Assembly (NCBI RefSeq): GCF_003660165.1
Contig: NZ_CP032829.1
Span: 2,369,001 to 2,433,000, forward strand
Direction of reading: 5' to 3'
DNA length: 64,000 nucleotides
From: Sphingomonas paeninsulae
Lineage (GTDB): Bacteria > Pseudomonadota > Alphaproteobacteria > Sphingomonadales > Sphingomonadaceae
Notes under the pieces: generated by a model
What the model was told of the DNA's origin: nothing
What the model saw: the letters and a program-made list of their open reading frames with translations, nothing else
The model's database searches: none
Made by a program: the position numbers and the translations under genes
Shown: in pieces, positions 8,559-16,707 of the stretch
Numbering within the stretch: the first letter of the stretch is position 1
How the letters are laid out: each line of letters begins with the position of its first letter

Positions 8559-8586
8559 TGGTGCGCAGCTTGGGACACGAACCCAA
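8559..8586 (-). repeat. tRNA 3'-half-like relic inside the cassette
   Basis: Read on the minus strand: a 5-bp T-stem (TTGGG/CCCAA) around a 7-nt loop TTCGTGT, then GCTGCGC as acceptor 3' half, discriminator A and CCA. The spacing is exactly that of a tRNA 3' end, but no 5' half is present upstream and the loop lacks the invariant A58, so it is not a gene. It could be an old attachment site of another element. Confidence 0.4.
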
Positions 8587-8662
8587 ACTCCACTCAAATC
8601 GTTGGCACGAAAAATTATCTAACGATTCAAATTGCTTGACCGGATAGGGTAATTTCCTCCGG

Positions 8663-8713
8663 TGACGGTATCGAGATGTCTTATCTGATCGATACCGTCA
8701 TAAAATACCGTCA
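8663..8713. repeat. three decamer copies inside the right end
   Basis: An inverted copy (tgacggtatc) at 8663-8672, a direct copy at 8691-8700 and a one-mismatch copy (aataccgtca) at 8704-8713. The direct pair repeats with a period of 13, close to the 12 at the left end. Together with 6719-6740 this gives five copies, all confined to the ends of the cassette in what I have read. Confidence 0.6.
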
Positions 8714-8796
8714 ATGGTCAGCGGCACTGCTTTTGGAGGTTTTTAAGCTGTTGATATTAGTTGGTTTATTTTTTCGTATTTCCGTAAAACTGTAAC

Positions 8797-8883
8797 TGGT
8801 GCGGACGGCGGGACTTGAACCCGCACTTCCATAAGGAAAGCAGATTTTAAGTCTGCTGCGTCTACCGATTTCGCCACGTCCGC
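8797..8883 (-). tRNA. tRNA-Leu(UAA)
   Basis: 87 nt including encoded CCA. The acceptor stem pairs GCGGACG with CGTCCGC, the anticodon arm is CAGACTTAAAATCTG with anticodon TAA, a short variable stem (TTCCTTATGGAA) marks a class II tRNA, and the T-arm is GCGGGTTCAAGTCCCGC. It reads codon UUA. The tRNA is intact although its last 20 nt are the integration site of the adjoining cassette, as expected when an element rebuilds the gene on entry. Confidence 0.95.
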
Positions 8884-9063
8884 ACAGGCGGGAAAATAGC
8901 TGCCCGCGTGGGCGGACAAAAGGGGCGGACTAGCCCCGCGTCAAGCCCTGTTTGAAATGTATTTGCTATAGGGAGCAGCGGCGACAGATTGGCGAACGAT
9001 ATCGCCAGCCTAATGTCGGCCGATGGAAAGCGTCAGAAGAACGAAAGCGACCGAATAAAATAC

Positions 9064-9342
9064 TCAGACGTTCAAACGTGCGCGCATTTCTTTACCGGGT
9101 TTGAAATATGGTACGCTCTTGGCGGCGATATCGACCGCATCGCCCGTTCGTGGATTGCGACCGACACGTTCGGTGCGTGCGCGACTGGAGAAGGCTCCGA
9201 AGCCGCGGAGTTCGACACGGCCGCCTTTGGCAAGCTGCGCGGAAATCTCATCGAAAAAACATGAGACAATCTTCTCGACATCGCGCGCGGCGAGGTCGGG
9301 ATGCTCTGTCGTCAACAGTTCAACGAGTTCAGAACGGATCAC
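9064..9342 (-). CDS. ihfB: integration host factor beta subunit
   Basis: IHF-beta pairs with IHF-alpha to bend DNA at specific sites in replication, transcription and site-specific recombination. The 92-residue protein starts MIRSELVELLTTEHPDL, has the helix-rich N-terminus and the beta-arm motif VGRNPRTGDAVDI that intercalates DNA, and ends in YFKPGKEMRARLN, all as in the family. I chose the GTG at 9342, which gives the canonical N-terminus and lies behind a GGAGA; an in-frame ATG at 9360 adds six residues. It lies downstream of rpsA in the standard order, separated by a terminator-like hairpin. Confidence 0.92.
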   Translation of the reverse strand: MIRSELVELLTTEHPDLAARDVEKIVSCFFDEISAQLAKGGRVELRGFGAFSSRARTERVGRNPRTGDAVDIAAKSVPYFKPGKEMRARLNV

Positions 9343-9420
9343 GACACTATCTCCATGCATCGCCGAAAGTGGCGACTTGATTTACATCAATAGCATCGGG
9401 AAACCGTTTTCTCAACCAGT

Positions 9421-9460
9421 TCCCGGACGTTAATTTCGCCTACGAAATCAACGTCCGGGA
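9421..9460 (-). terminator. strong hairpin between rpsA and ihfB
   Basis: Eighteen-base arms (9421-9438 and 9443-9460) with one mismatch around a 4-base loop, starting nine bases after the rpsA stop. No long T-run follows on the minus strand, so it may be an mRNA 3'-end stabiliser or attenuator rather than a classical terminator. Confidence 0.7.
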
Positions 9461-9469
9461 TTGATAGTC

Positions 9470-11179
9470 TTACTTCTTGTCTTCGCGAGCCTTCAAAGCT
9501 TCGCCAAGGATGTCGCCCAGCGATGCACCCGAATCGGATGAACCGTACTGCGCAACAGCCTGCTTCTCTTCAGCCATCTGCATGGCTTTGACCGAGAAGT
9601 TTGGCTTTTTCGAACGGTCGAACCCGATGATCATCGCATCGAACTTCTGGCCGGCCTGGAAACGCTCTGGACGCTGCTCGTCGCGATCGCGACCAAGGTC
9701 GGTACGCTTGATGAAGCCAGTGACGCCATCGTCGCCGGCCTGCACTTCGAGTCCGCCATCGCGAACTTCGAGGACAGTCACGGTGATGACCGCATTCTTG
9801 GCCAGACCCGAAGCAGCAGCGGTGCTGCCAACAGCAGGAGCGCCCTTTTCGAGCTGCTTCATGCCGAGCGAGATACGCTCCTTTTCAGCATCAATGTCGA
9901 GCACGATGGCCGAAACCGTCTCACCCTTGCGATGCAGGTTGAGCGCGTCTTCGCCCGAAATGCCCCATGCGATGTCGGACATGTGGACCATGCCGTCGAC
10001 GTCGCCATCCAGGCCGATGAACAGGCCGAATTCGGTGGCATTCTTGACTTCGCCTTCGACGGTCGAACCAACTGGATGGTCGGCAGCGAATGCTTCCCAA
10101 GGGTTCGAGATCGCCTGCTTGAGGCCAAGCGAAACGCGACGCTTTTCGCTGTCGACTTCGAGGACGACAACATCGACTTCCTGTGAGGTTGATACGATCT
10201 TGCCGGGATGGACGTTCTTCTTGGTCCAGCTCATTTCCGAAACATGGACGAGGCCTTCGATGCCAGCTTCCAGTTCGACGAATGCGCCATATTCGGTGAT
10301 GTTCGTCACGCGTCCGGTCAGCTTGGCGCCGATCGGATACTTGGCTTCTGCACCTTCCCATGGATCGCTCTCGAGCTGCTTCATGCCGAGCGAGATACGC
10401 TGCGTGTCCTTGTTGATCCGAACGATCTGGACTTTCACCGTGTCACCGATGTTGATCATTTCCGAAGGATGCTGGACGCGCTTGTAGCTCATGTCGGTCA
10501 CGTGAAGCAGGCCGTCGATGCCGCCAAGGTCAACGAACGCACCGTAATCGGTGATGTTCTTGACGACGCCGTCGATGATCTGGCCCTCGGCCAACGTCGA
10601 GATGAGACCGGTGCGGGCTTCGGCACGGGTTTCTTCGAGGATGGCACGACGCGAAACGACGATGTTGCCGCGCTTGCGATCCATTTTCAGGATCTGGAAA
10701 GGCTGTGGAATGTCCATCAGCGGGGTGACATCGCGCACCGGGCGGATGTCGACCTGGCTGCCGGGCAGGAAGGCGACGGCACCGCTCAGGTCGACAGTGA
10801 AGCCGCCCTTGACGCGACCGAAGATAACACCCTCGACGCGAGCCGACTTGGTGAATTCCTGTTCCAGCGTGTCCCATGCCGCTTCACGACGGGCACGGTC
10901 ACGTGACAGCATCGCTTCGCCGTACATGTTCTCGACGCGGTCGACATAGACTTCGACGATATCGCCGACATTCAATTCTGCTTTTTGACCGGGAGCGGCA
11001 AATTCGCTCAACCGGACGCGGCCTTCGGACTTCAATCCGACGTCGATGACGGCCATGTCATTTTCAATTCCGGTAACGGTGCCCTTGACCACTTTACCTT
11101 CGAAGCCGCCATCGGCACCGAGTGTTTCTTCAAGAAGGGCCGCGAAATCGTCGCGGGTAGGATGTGCCATAGTGGCCAT
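9470..11179 (-). CDS. rpsA: 30S ribosomal protein S1
   Basis: S1 delivers mRNA to the small ribosomal subunit. The 569-residue protein carries six S1 RNA-binding repeats; the clearest are GQIIDGVVKNITDYGAFVDLGGIDGLLHVTDM-type units recurring as GRVTNITEYGAFVELEAGIEGLVHVSEM and GEVKNATEFGLFIGLDGDVDGMVHMSDI, each ending with an RISLGMKQLE-type link. I chose the ATG at 11179 (MATMAHPTRDDFAALLEE), with AGGAA ten bases before it; the longer open frame up to 11254 has no family character. It follows cmk by about 170 bases in the normal cmk-rpsA-ihfB order. Confidence 0.96.
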   Translation of the reverse strand: MATMAHPTRDDFAALLEETLGADGGFEGKVVKGTVTGIENDMAVIDVGLKSEGRVRLSEFAAPGQKAELNVGDIVEVYVDRVENMYGEAMLSRDRARREAAWDTLEQEFTKSARVEGVIFGRVKGGFTVDLSGAVAFLPGSQVDIRPVRDVTPLMDIPQPFQILKMDRKRGNIVVSRRAILEETRAEARTGLISTLAEGQIIDGVVKNITDYGAFVDLGGIDGLLHVTDMSYKRVQHPSEMINIGDTVKVQIVRINKDTQRISLGMKQLESDPWEGAEAKYPIGAKLTGRVTNITEYGAFVELEAGIEGLVHVSEMSWTKKNVHPGKIVSTSQEVDVVVLEVDSEKRRVSLGLKQAISNPWEAFAADHPVGSTVEGEVKNATEFGLFIGLDGDVDGMVHMSDIAWGISGEDALNLHRKGETVSAIVLDIDAEKERISLGMKQLEKGAPAVGSTAAASGLAKNAVITVTVLEVRDGGLEVQAGDDGVTGFIKRTDLGRDRDEQRPERFQAGQKFDAMIIGFDRSKKPNFSVKAMQMAEEKQAVAQYGSSDSGASLGDILGEALKAREDKK

Positions 11180-11349
11180 AAATGTGGTATTCCTAAGGTA
11201 GTAATTTCCGGCCAGCCGGTTGGATCCGGCGGTCTTTGACCAGAGGTGCCGCACAGGCCGAACGCCTTATGCCGCATCCGCTTTGGCGATGTTGGTGGGA
11301 GCGGGGGCAATGAATAGTGCGAGGGCCGGGGATAACCGGGGTACGCGCG

Positions 11350-11973
11350 CTAAGGTTTGACCTGAGCTTCCACCAGGGAAATCGCCTGACGAACGGCGTC
11401 GCCTATAGTCAGATTCGTCGTGTCGAGCAAGTCGGCGTCGGGTGCCTGTATCAGGGGAGCGACAGACCGTCCCGAATCGCGCGCGTCGCGTGCTTCGATG
11501 TCGTGAAGAACATGATCCAGCATCACATGGACGCCGCGTTTGGTAAGCTCGGCAAAACGTCGTTCAGCGCGAACGGCGGGGGAGGCGGTGACGAACAGCT
11601 TGGCGTCGGCTTCGGGGGCGATGACAGTCCCGATATCGCGTCCATCAAGCACCGCGCCGCCGGGTTGGCGGGCAAAGGCGCGCTGGCGTTCGAGCAGGGC
11701 TGCGCGGACGTCTTTATGGGCAGATACTGCGGAGGCGGCTCGAGAGGCGGCTTCGCTGCGGATCTCAGGGTCATCAAGCATCGCCGTGCTGAAATCGCAG
11801 GCCTTTACGGCATCGGCGTGATTTTCAGGGTTTCCGCCATGCCGCAGCACCGCAATGCCGACCGCCCGATAAAGCAAGCCGGTGTCAAGGTGCGGCAAGC
11901 CATAATGCTCTGCAAGCGCGCGCCCGATTGTGCCTTTGCCCGAAGCCGCTGGTCCATCGACTGCGATAATCAT
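11350..11973 (-). CDS. cmk: cytidylate kinase
   Basis: Phosphorylates CMP and dCMP with ATP in pyrimidine nucleotide recycling. The 207 residues start [21 protein letters not shown], a P-loop kinase motif, followed by LDTGLLYRAVG (nucleotide monophosphate site), LDGRDIGTVIAPEADAKLFVTAS and the lid-region arginines in ERRFAEL. Length is slightly below the usual 210-230. The start overlaps the stop of the upstream small membrane protein by 4 bases, so the genes from aroA to cmk appear translationally coupled. Confidence 0.95.
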   Translation of the reverse strand: MIIAVDGPAASGKGTIGRALAEHYGLPHLDTGLLYRAVGIAVLRHGGNPENHADAVKACDFSTAMLDDPEIRSEAASRAASAVSAHKDVRAALLERQRAFARQPGGAVLDGRDIGTVIAPEADAKLFVTASPAVRAERRFAELTKRGVHVMLDHVLHDIEARDARDSGRSVAPLIQAPDADLLDTTNLTIGDAVRQAISLVEAQVKP

Positions 11974-12221
11974 GTTTTACGCCGAACGCGGATGGCATTG
12001 ATTAAGCCGACCAGCGCAATGCACGCCCACGATATTTCGAGAAACGCCGCAGCGAAATTGGGGTGCACCCAAAGCGAATATAGCAACAGGGCCGCGCCCG
12101 TCAGATTGAGCGCGTTGAACAAAACCTTGTCCATGTTCTTTGCCGCATTCGCATACATGAAGGCGACAATGAAAATCAGGCTGCCACAGACGCCGATGAT
12201 GTCTGCGCCGTCGAGTTTCAT
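11970..12221 (-). CDS. small membrane protein, CBU_0592-like
   Basis: An 83-residue protein with three hydrophobic segments: [42 protein letters not shown] and [21 protein letters not shown], then a basic tail RRKT. The layout and the NLxGxxLLxxSL pattern fit the CBU_0592 family of small membrane proteins, whose role is unknown. It is wedged between aroA (4-base overlap) and cmk (4-base overlap), an arrangement that implies cotranscription but not a shared pathway. Confidence 0.75.
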   Translation of the reverse strand: MKLDGADIIGVCGSLIFIVAFMYANAAKNMDKVLFNALNLTGAALLLYSLWVHPNFAAAFLEISWACIALVGLINAIRVRRKT

Positions 12222-13533
12222 GACGCCGCCAATCCGGCAAGCATTGTTTCAAAGCCCGGAAAGCTTGTCGCGACCGGTTCGATATCGTCGATAGTGACGG
12301 GCCTGATCGACACCAGCCCTGCGACGGCCATGCTCATCGCGATCCGATGATCGAGTCGCGCCGCAACCGTCGCGTCTCCGTTCAGCATTTCGCCACCTGT
12401 GCCGTCGATGATCAGGCCATCGGGAAGCTCTTCAACCCGAGCGCCAATCGCCGTAAGCGCCTGAGCCATAACAGTAATCCGATCCGATTCTTTGACGCGC
12501 AACTCTTCTAACCCGCGCATTATCGTTCGTCCGTTCGCCAGTGCGGCGGCCACAAAGAGTATCGGATATTCGTCAATCATGCTCGGCGCATCTTCGGGCG
12601 GAACCTCGATCCCGCGCAATGACGAATGCGTGACGATCAGATCCTCAACGATCTCGCCCCGACATTTCGCCGGTTTTCCGAAAGGATGTCCGCGCCCATC
12701 GCCCGCAATACTCTAACCAACCCGTTCCGCGTCGAATTCATGCCGACATTGCGAATCGCGACTGTCGATTCCGGCACCAGCAACGCCGCGACGATGAAAA
12801 ACGCTGCGGAAGACGGGTCACCCGGTACCGTCAGCTTTTGCGGTTTGAGCTCCGCCTCGCCCCTAAGTGAAATAGTGCGGACGCCGTCGCTGTCCGTCTC
12901 GACAGTCAGGTCTGCCCCAAAGCCGATCAGCATTCGCTCGCTGTGATTACGCGTCGGCACTGGCTCGATCACCCGCGTTATTCCCGGCGTGTTGAGACCT
13001 GCCAGCAAAACCGCTGACTTCACCTGAGCTGAAGCAACCGGCAGTCGATATTCGATAGGAACCGCAGGGCATATTCCCCGCACCATCAGCGGCAGCCGCC
13101 CGCCCGGACTCGCGGTGATGTCCGCTCCTAATGTAGATAGAGGTTCGATTACGCGCCCCATCGGCCGCTTGCTGAGCGAGGCGTCGCCGGTGAACGTCAC
13201 GGTGATCGGGTGACTGGCGACCAATCCCATCAGCAAGCGCGTCGAAGTGCCGGAATTGCCCATCTCGAGCGCCGTCTCGGGCTGGAGCAAGCCACCGACG
13301 CCGACGCCATAAACGTGCCAGCGCTCGCCACGCTTTTCGATATGCGCACCCATCGCTCGCATCGCAGCGGCGGTGGCCAGCACATCCTCGCCCTCCAGCA
13401 ATCCTTCGATCACCGATTCGCCCACGGCCAATGCAGAAAACATCAGTGCGCGATGCGATATCGATTTATCGCCGGGAACCGTGATTGCCCCGGTCAGCGG
13501 GCCACTCAGCGAAAAACTACGGGGTGTCGGCAT
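12218..13533 (-). CDS. aroA: EPSP synthase (AroA), reading frame broken by one missing base
   Basis: 3-Phosphoshikimate 1-carboxyvinyltransferase of the shikimate pathway. The first part (13533 to about 12660) runs [30 protein letters not shown] with the GNSGTSTRL substrate loop; it then falls out of frame and stops at 12637. The second part (12218 to about 12657) carries [16 protein letters not shown] and LRVKESDRI, the C-terminal hallmarks. The two parts join if one C is added to the run at 12657-12660 (plus strand), giving a continuous 438-residue protein with the expected GGEIVED bridge. Either a base-call error or a recent frameshift; several other genes here break the same way. Confidence 0.9.
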
Positions 13534-13630
13534 GCCCGTGGCTTTGACAGTGCGGTTTCGCTATGGCAAGGGCGACGCCGTCTTGCGGAACACCCGCGAA
13601 TATCATTTTTTCCGGAGCTAATCGAAGCCC

Positions 13631-13951
13631 ATGGTTAAGCCTGAATGGGGCACGAAGCGCACTTGCCCAAAGTGTGGCACGCGCTTTTACGATCTCACCA
13701 AAGAAGACCCGGTTACGTGCATCAGCTGCGCTAACGAATGGGTGCCTGAATCGATTCTGAAATCGAAACAGCCTTTGCCATTCGACGCGATCAAGAAGGA
13801 TGGTGACTCCAAGGACGATTCGGACCTTGGCGACAGCGATCTGGACCTCGACGTCGATGAGGATGCTGAGAAGTCGCCTGATGACGAAGTTGATCTTGGC
13901 GGTGACGACGATCTCGGTGTCGATACCGGCAAAGGCGAAGTCGACGTTTAA
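13631..13951 (+). CDS. TIGR02300 family 'FYDLN' acidic protein
   Basis: A 106-residue protein with an N-terminal zinc-ribbon-like pair (TCPKCGTRFYDL and CISCANEW) and the family's FYDL motif, then an acidic C-terminal half (DSDLGDSDLDLDVDEDAE). The function of this alphaproteobacterial family is unknown. It is divergent from aroA and sits just upstream of tRNA-Ala. Four cysteines suggest one bound metal. Confidence 0.88.
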   Translation: MVKPEWGTKRTCPKCGTRFYDLTKEDPVTCISCANEWVPESILKSKQPLPFDAIKKDGDSKDDSDLGDSDLDLDVDEDAEKSPDDEVDLGGDDDLGVDTGKGEVDV

Positions 13952-14010
13952 ATAATACCAGACTTGTCTTGCATAGACGCGCGGCCTGTCATATGCCGCG
14001 CGTCCCTGAT

Positions 14011-14086
14011 GGGGCCTTAGCTCAGCTGGGAGAGCGCTACACTGGCAGTGTAGAGGTCAGCGGTTCGATCCCGCTAGGCTCCACCA
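14011..14086 (+). tRNA. tRNA-Ala(GGC)
   Basis: 76 nt with CCA. Acceptor stem GGGGCCT pairs with AGGCTCC (one G-U), D-arm AGCTCAGCTGGGAGAGC, anticodon arm CTACACTGGCAGTGTAG with anticodon GGC, T-arm CAGCGGTTCGATCCCGCTA. It reads codon GCC. Accessory genes begin directly after its 3' end. Confidence 0.95.
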
Positions 14087-14273
14087 ATATACCCGTCGAA
14101 ACTGGCGGTTTGCGTCGTTTATTAGAAACGGTCGTGCCCGGTTCCCACAATCGTTCCCTCATCAGCTAAGCGCCTGGTATCGATTGGCGGCGGACGTGGG
14201 CGGGCGCTAATCGATCAGATGCGGGCCAAATAAAAGTTATGATTTGTTGGGTCGTGGGCCGCTATGGGGGCGC

Positions 14274-15162
14274 ATGACGATCATTCTCATTGGCATGAAC
14301 GATCAGTACGCCGTGCAGGTTTCTGATCGCCGGACATCTTTTGACCAGCAAATCCATGCTGAAGAATATGCGAAAAGTTTCTCGTTGGTTTTACCGGGCT
14401 TCAGGCTGATGCTTGGCTTCACTGGAATTGCGCATATCGGGAGTTCACCGACTCACGACTATTTGATGACGAAGTTGTGCGAGATTGGTCGAACTGAACA
14501 CCAGCCCATGCCTTTGATTGAACGCGTGGCTAGCTCACTGAGCCACAGGTTCACGACATTTGGACATGAAGCGTTTGCCTCCGGCAAATCGTCGGCTCAC
14601 GATTACCGTTGTTGGGTATAATCACAGCAACGATCCGCCAAGCGGCATTTCCGCTCAGATTTTAAATACGCGGTCCGAAACCGGTCAGTTTGAGACTATC
14701 TTCCAAAATGCAGGAAGCCCGATCTTACCGCCCTCGTCTGGAGAATCGGGGGCGTGGATGGGTGGATTTGGCAATGGCGCGGCTCTCGATCACAGCTATA
14801 TCGAAAACGTCCGGACTGCCTTGAGGAAACGTGCGCCTGCGTCTGCAGTTGCTGGGAGGTTCGAAAAGTTAATTCGCCGCATGTCTGATGACCCACGTAG
14901 TGGCGTCACAATTGGAAAGCAGCTTGATCATATTTGGATTTACGCTGATCCATCTCGACCGATTCAGAGGAGCAGGTCTAGTAACGTCATCAGACCTGAG
15001 CAAACAATGCCCGGAAACGTATTTATTGGTCCGGGCGGGCAGGTTACGGGCATGAGGGGCTTAACCATCGCGTCAGATGGACCGATACCCCAAGTGCATC
15101 GCAACCAGCCCTGTCCATGTGGCTCGGGGAAGAAATACCGCGAATGTCATCGACAGCCTTGA
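14274..15162 (+). CDS. Ntn-hydrolase-like protein with C-terminal SEC-C motif, frameshifted
   Basis: The first frame (14274 to stop 14621) starts MTIILIGMNDQYAVQVSDRR, similar in style to proteasome-like Ntn-hydrolase proteins. The second frame, open from 14542 to 15162, continues PPANRRLTITVVGYNH and ends with the SEC-C zinc motif NQPCPCGSGKKYRECH. The joint probably falls near 14575-14582, where dropping one T of the TTT run would give HEALPPANRRLTIT; this is an insertion-type break, unlike the missing bases elsewhere. It may be a pseudogene, a base-call error or two genes. The Ntn-hydrolase idea is tentative; the SEC-C motif is clear. Confidence 0.55.
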
Positions 15163-15267
15163 ACCGTCGGTCTCCTACCCGACACTCTTTATTTTGCGCT
15201 ATTATAGATTGAATGCGCGCTAGACCCACGCTCCCGCCGCCGCCCGATGCATATCGACTTCGCTGCG

Positions 15268-15534
15268 CTAGGTTGTCAGGCGCAGCAACAGGTTTCGGAC
15301 GGACGAAGGGTGCCAACGGGCGTTGCTTGGCGTAAGGATGCCCTGCGCGTTCAATGCGTCCGCAAGCTTGGGCAGCGTCGTGATACCCTCCGCGCGCAGT
15401 CGGGCGATGACGGGCCGCAACCGGCTTGTATGGGTGTCCGCCCTTGCCTTCAAAGCCGCGATGCCCGCCTCTGATCCCTTACCCGCGCGACGGAGTGAAT
15501 CGGCCCCATTCGGATTGCTAGGCCGCTTGCCCAT
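15268..15534 (-). CDS. recombinase C-terminal-like protein or fragment
   Basis: An 88-residue protein whose second half, VIARLRAEGITTLPKLADALNAQGILTPSNARWHPSSVRNLLLRL, resembles the region after the catalytic domain of serine recombinases (a helix, then GIPTPRGGRWH-type loop and RNLL helix). No catalytic domain is present. It could be a decayed resolvase or a small stand-alone DNA-binding protein. Three bases separate it from the upstream 90-residue gene on the same strand, so both belong to one remnant operon. Confidence 0.55.
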   Translation of the reverse strand: MGKRPSNPNGADSLRRAGKGSEAGIAALKARADTHTSRLRPVIARLRAEGITTLPKLADALNAQGILTPSNARWHPSSVRNLLLRLTT

Positions 15535-15537
15535 CGC

Positions 15538-15810
15538 TCACCCCACGTCCTTACGCATTGCATCGATCATCGTCCGCCAAACGCTAGCCGCGTCATCTTG
15601 ATGTGCCAACTCTGAATGCTCAGGGTTATAGGCGTGGAAAATCTCCCCGCCCGCTTCCTTCATGTTGTCGCTGGGCTCGTGCAGCGCAGTGATCATGGCG
15701 GCGACCTTCGGCACATAGGTTTGCCAAATCGGCGCGCCTTCATGCTCTGAATCCTCATTGATACCCTTAAGGGCGCAAAGTGCGCGTGCTGCGCGTTCGA
15801 ACGGTCTCAT
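15538..15810 (-). CDS. hypothetical protein of mobile-element type
   Basis: A 90-residue protein I do not recognise. It has a helical N-terminus (RPFERAARALCALKG), a middle with conserved-looking tryptophans (APIWQTYVPKV, AASVWRTMIDAM) and no membrane segment. Proteins of this look occur with integrases and phage genes in sphingomonads as far as I recall, but that is not verified. Its ATG overlaps the stop of an upstream decayed frame (ATGA), and it precedes the recombinase-like gene by 3 bases. Confidence 0.5.
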   Translation of the reverse strand: MRPFERAARALCALKGINEDSEHEGAPIWQTYVPKVAAMITALHEPSDNMKEAGGEIFHAYNPEHSELAHQDDAASVWRTMIDAMRKDVG

Positions 15811-16101
15811 GCCGCCATCGTCGTCTGAGTGAGAAAGCGGGTCAAGCGCCGCACAAAATAACGGCTCTCTACGTTATGTCGCACCTGTTCACGTGACTCC
15901 AGGTTGGTAGAGTGGCCCAACAAATTCGCGCAACGCGGCGTGAAGTTCTGCCCAAGGGTGCGTGTCTCGGAAGCGTCCGCACATGCAGGAAGGTTGTCAA
16001 AGCGGCGGGAGGTTGTCGAGCGCCTTAGTTACGCGCACGCGGGCGATCTCGAGCGTTTCAGCCATCATGACCAACAGCCGTGAAAGAGCGATACTATTTC
16101 G
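15811..16101. other. degraded accessory DNA
   Basis: About 290 bases with no full gene. On the minus strand one frame is open for about 70 codons and ends by ATGA overlap with the 90-residue gene (visible residues include ANLLGHSTNLESREQV); just upstream a second frame begins MMAETLEIARVRVTKALDN and ends in a stop after 23 codons, suggesting one broken gene in two frames. I cannot name its family. The junction with the truncated S9 peptidase lies near 16100. Confidence 0.35.
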
Positions 16102-16707
16102 CAGTATTTTGCAAGTCAGGGTTTTGCTGTGCTGCAACCGGAGTTTCGCGGATCATCGGGTTATGGAGACGCTTGGTTTCAACGGAACGGGTTTCAATCG
16201 TGGCGGATCGCAATTGGCGACGTAAATGATGCGGGGCGCTGGCTGGTCAAGCAGGGTATTGCCGATCCTGCCCGGCTTGCAGTCGTCGGCTGGTCATATG
16301 GCGGTTATGCGGCCTTGCAGTCTGCAGTGATAGCGCCCGATCTTTTTAAAGCAGTCGTGGCAATTGCGCCAGTCACTGATTTAGCAATGTTGAAACGTGA
16401 AGCGGCTGGTTGGACGGACCAGAATCTTTTGCAGGAGTTCATTGGATCGGGCGCTAACATTATTGCTGGATCACCGGCACCAAACGCTGAGAAGATCAAA
16501 GTGCCAGTATTGCTGATCCACGGCACAATGGATGCCAACGTTGAATATTCAGAGTCGGTATTCATGGCGTCTCGGCTGAGGGCGGCTGGCGGTAAAGTCG
16601 ATTTGATTATCTTTAAAGGACTTGATCACCAGCTTGAAGACTCAGATGCCCGGGCCACACTTTTGACTGCCAGCGTCGGCTTCATTTCGGCCACTTGGAA
16701 AAAATGA
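16102..16707 (+). pseudogene. S9 prolyl oligopeptidase family, C-terminal catalytic fragment
   Basis: The fragment encodes the alpha/beta-hydrolase domain of an S9 serine peptidase: QYFASQGFAVLQPEFRGSSGYG, the nucleophile elbow GWSYGG, the acid in GTMDANV and the histidine in GLDHQLED. A full family member has 600-700 residues with a beta-propeller in front; here the propeller is absent and an in-frame stop (16081-16083) lies just before the homologous part. No good start with a ribosome site is visible. The front was most likely lost when accessory DNA was inserted or rearranged at about 16100. Confidence 0.75.

Larger units (their letters stand above)
8377..8796. other. 420-bp non-coding end of the cassette
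   Basis: No convincing gene in this interval between the 335-residue protein and tRNA-Leu. It contains a tRNA 3'-half-like sequence (8559-8586) and three decamer copies (8663-8713), and must contain the promoter of the two-gene unit. The stretch is clearly AT-richer near 8740-8800 than the core genome. Confidence 0.5.
6643..8816. mobile_element. minimal integrative cassette at tRNA-Leu(UAA), no integrase
   Basis: A perfect 20-bp direct repeat, 6643-6662 and 8797-8816, bounds the segment. The right copy is the last 20 nt of tRNA-Leu including the encoded CCA; the left copy is the same sequence detached from any tRNA. This is the classic footprint of a tyrosine-recombinase element integrated into a tRNA 3' end. 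The 2,154-bp unit holds two overlapping minus-strand genes (6797-7387 and 7369-8376) and copies of a decamer just inside both ends, but no integrase, excisionase or replication gene. Base composition looks more AT-rich than the flanks. It may be non-autonomous, moved by an integrase acting in trans, or a deletion remnant. Confidence 0.75.

Noticed and set aside
8989..9264. Plus-strand open frame of 91 codons
   Set aside because: It is antisense to ihfB, whose family motifs are clear on the minus strand.
9421..9460. Hairpin read as part of a repeat array or CRISPR
   Set aside because: It is a single palindrome with no evenly spaced copies. No CRISPR array or cas gene is seen anywhere in the window.
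14087..16101. Distal copy of the tRNA-Ala 3' end marking an island border
   Set aside because: I looked for the last 20 or so bases of the tRNA through 16.1 kb and found no match, so no bounded element is claimed.
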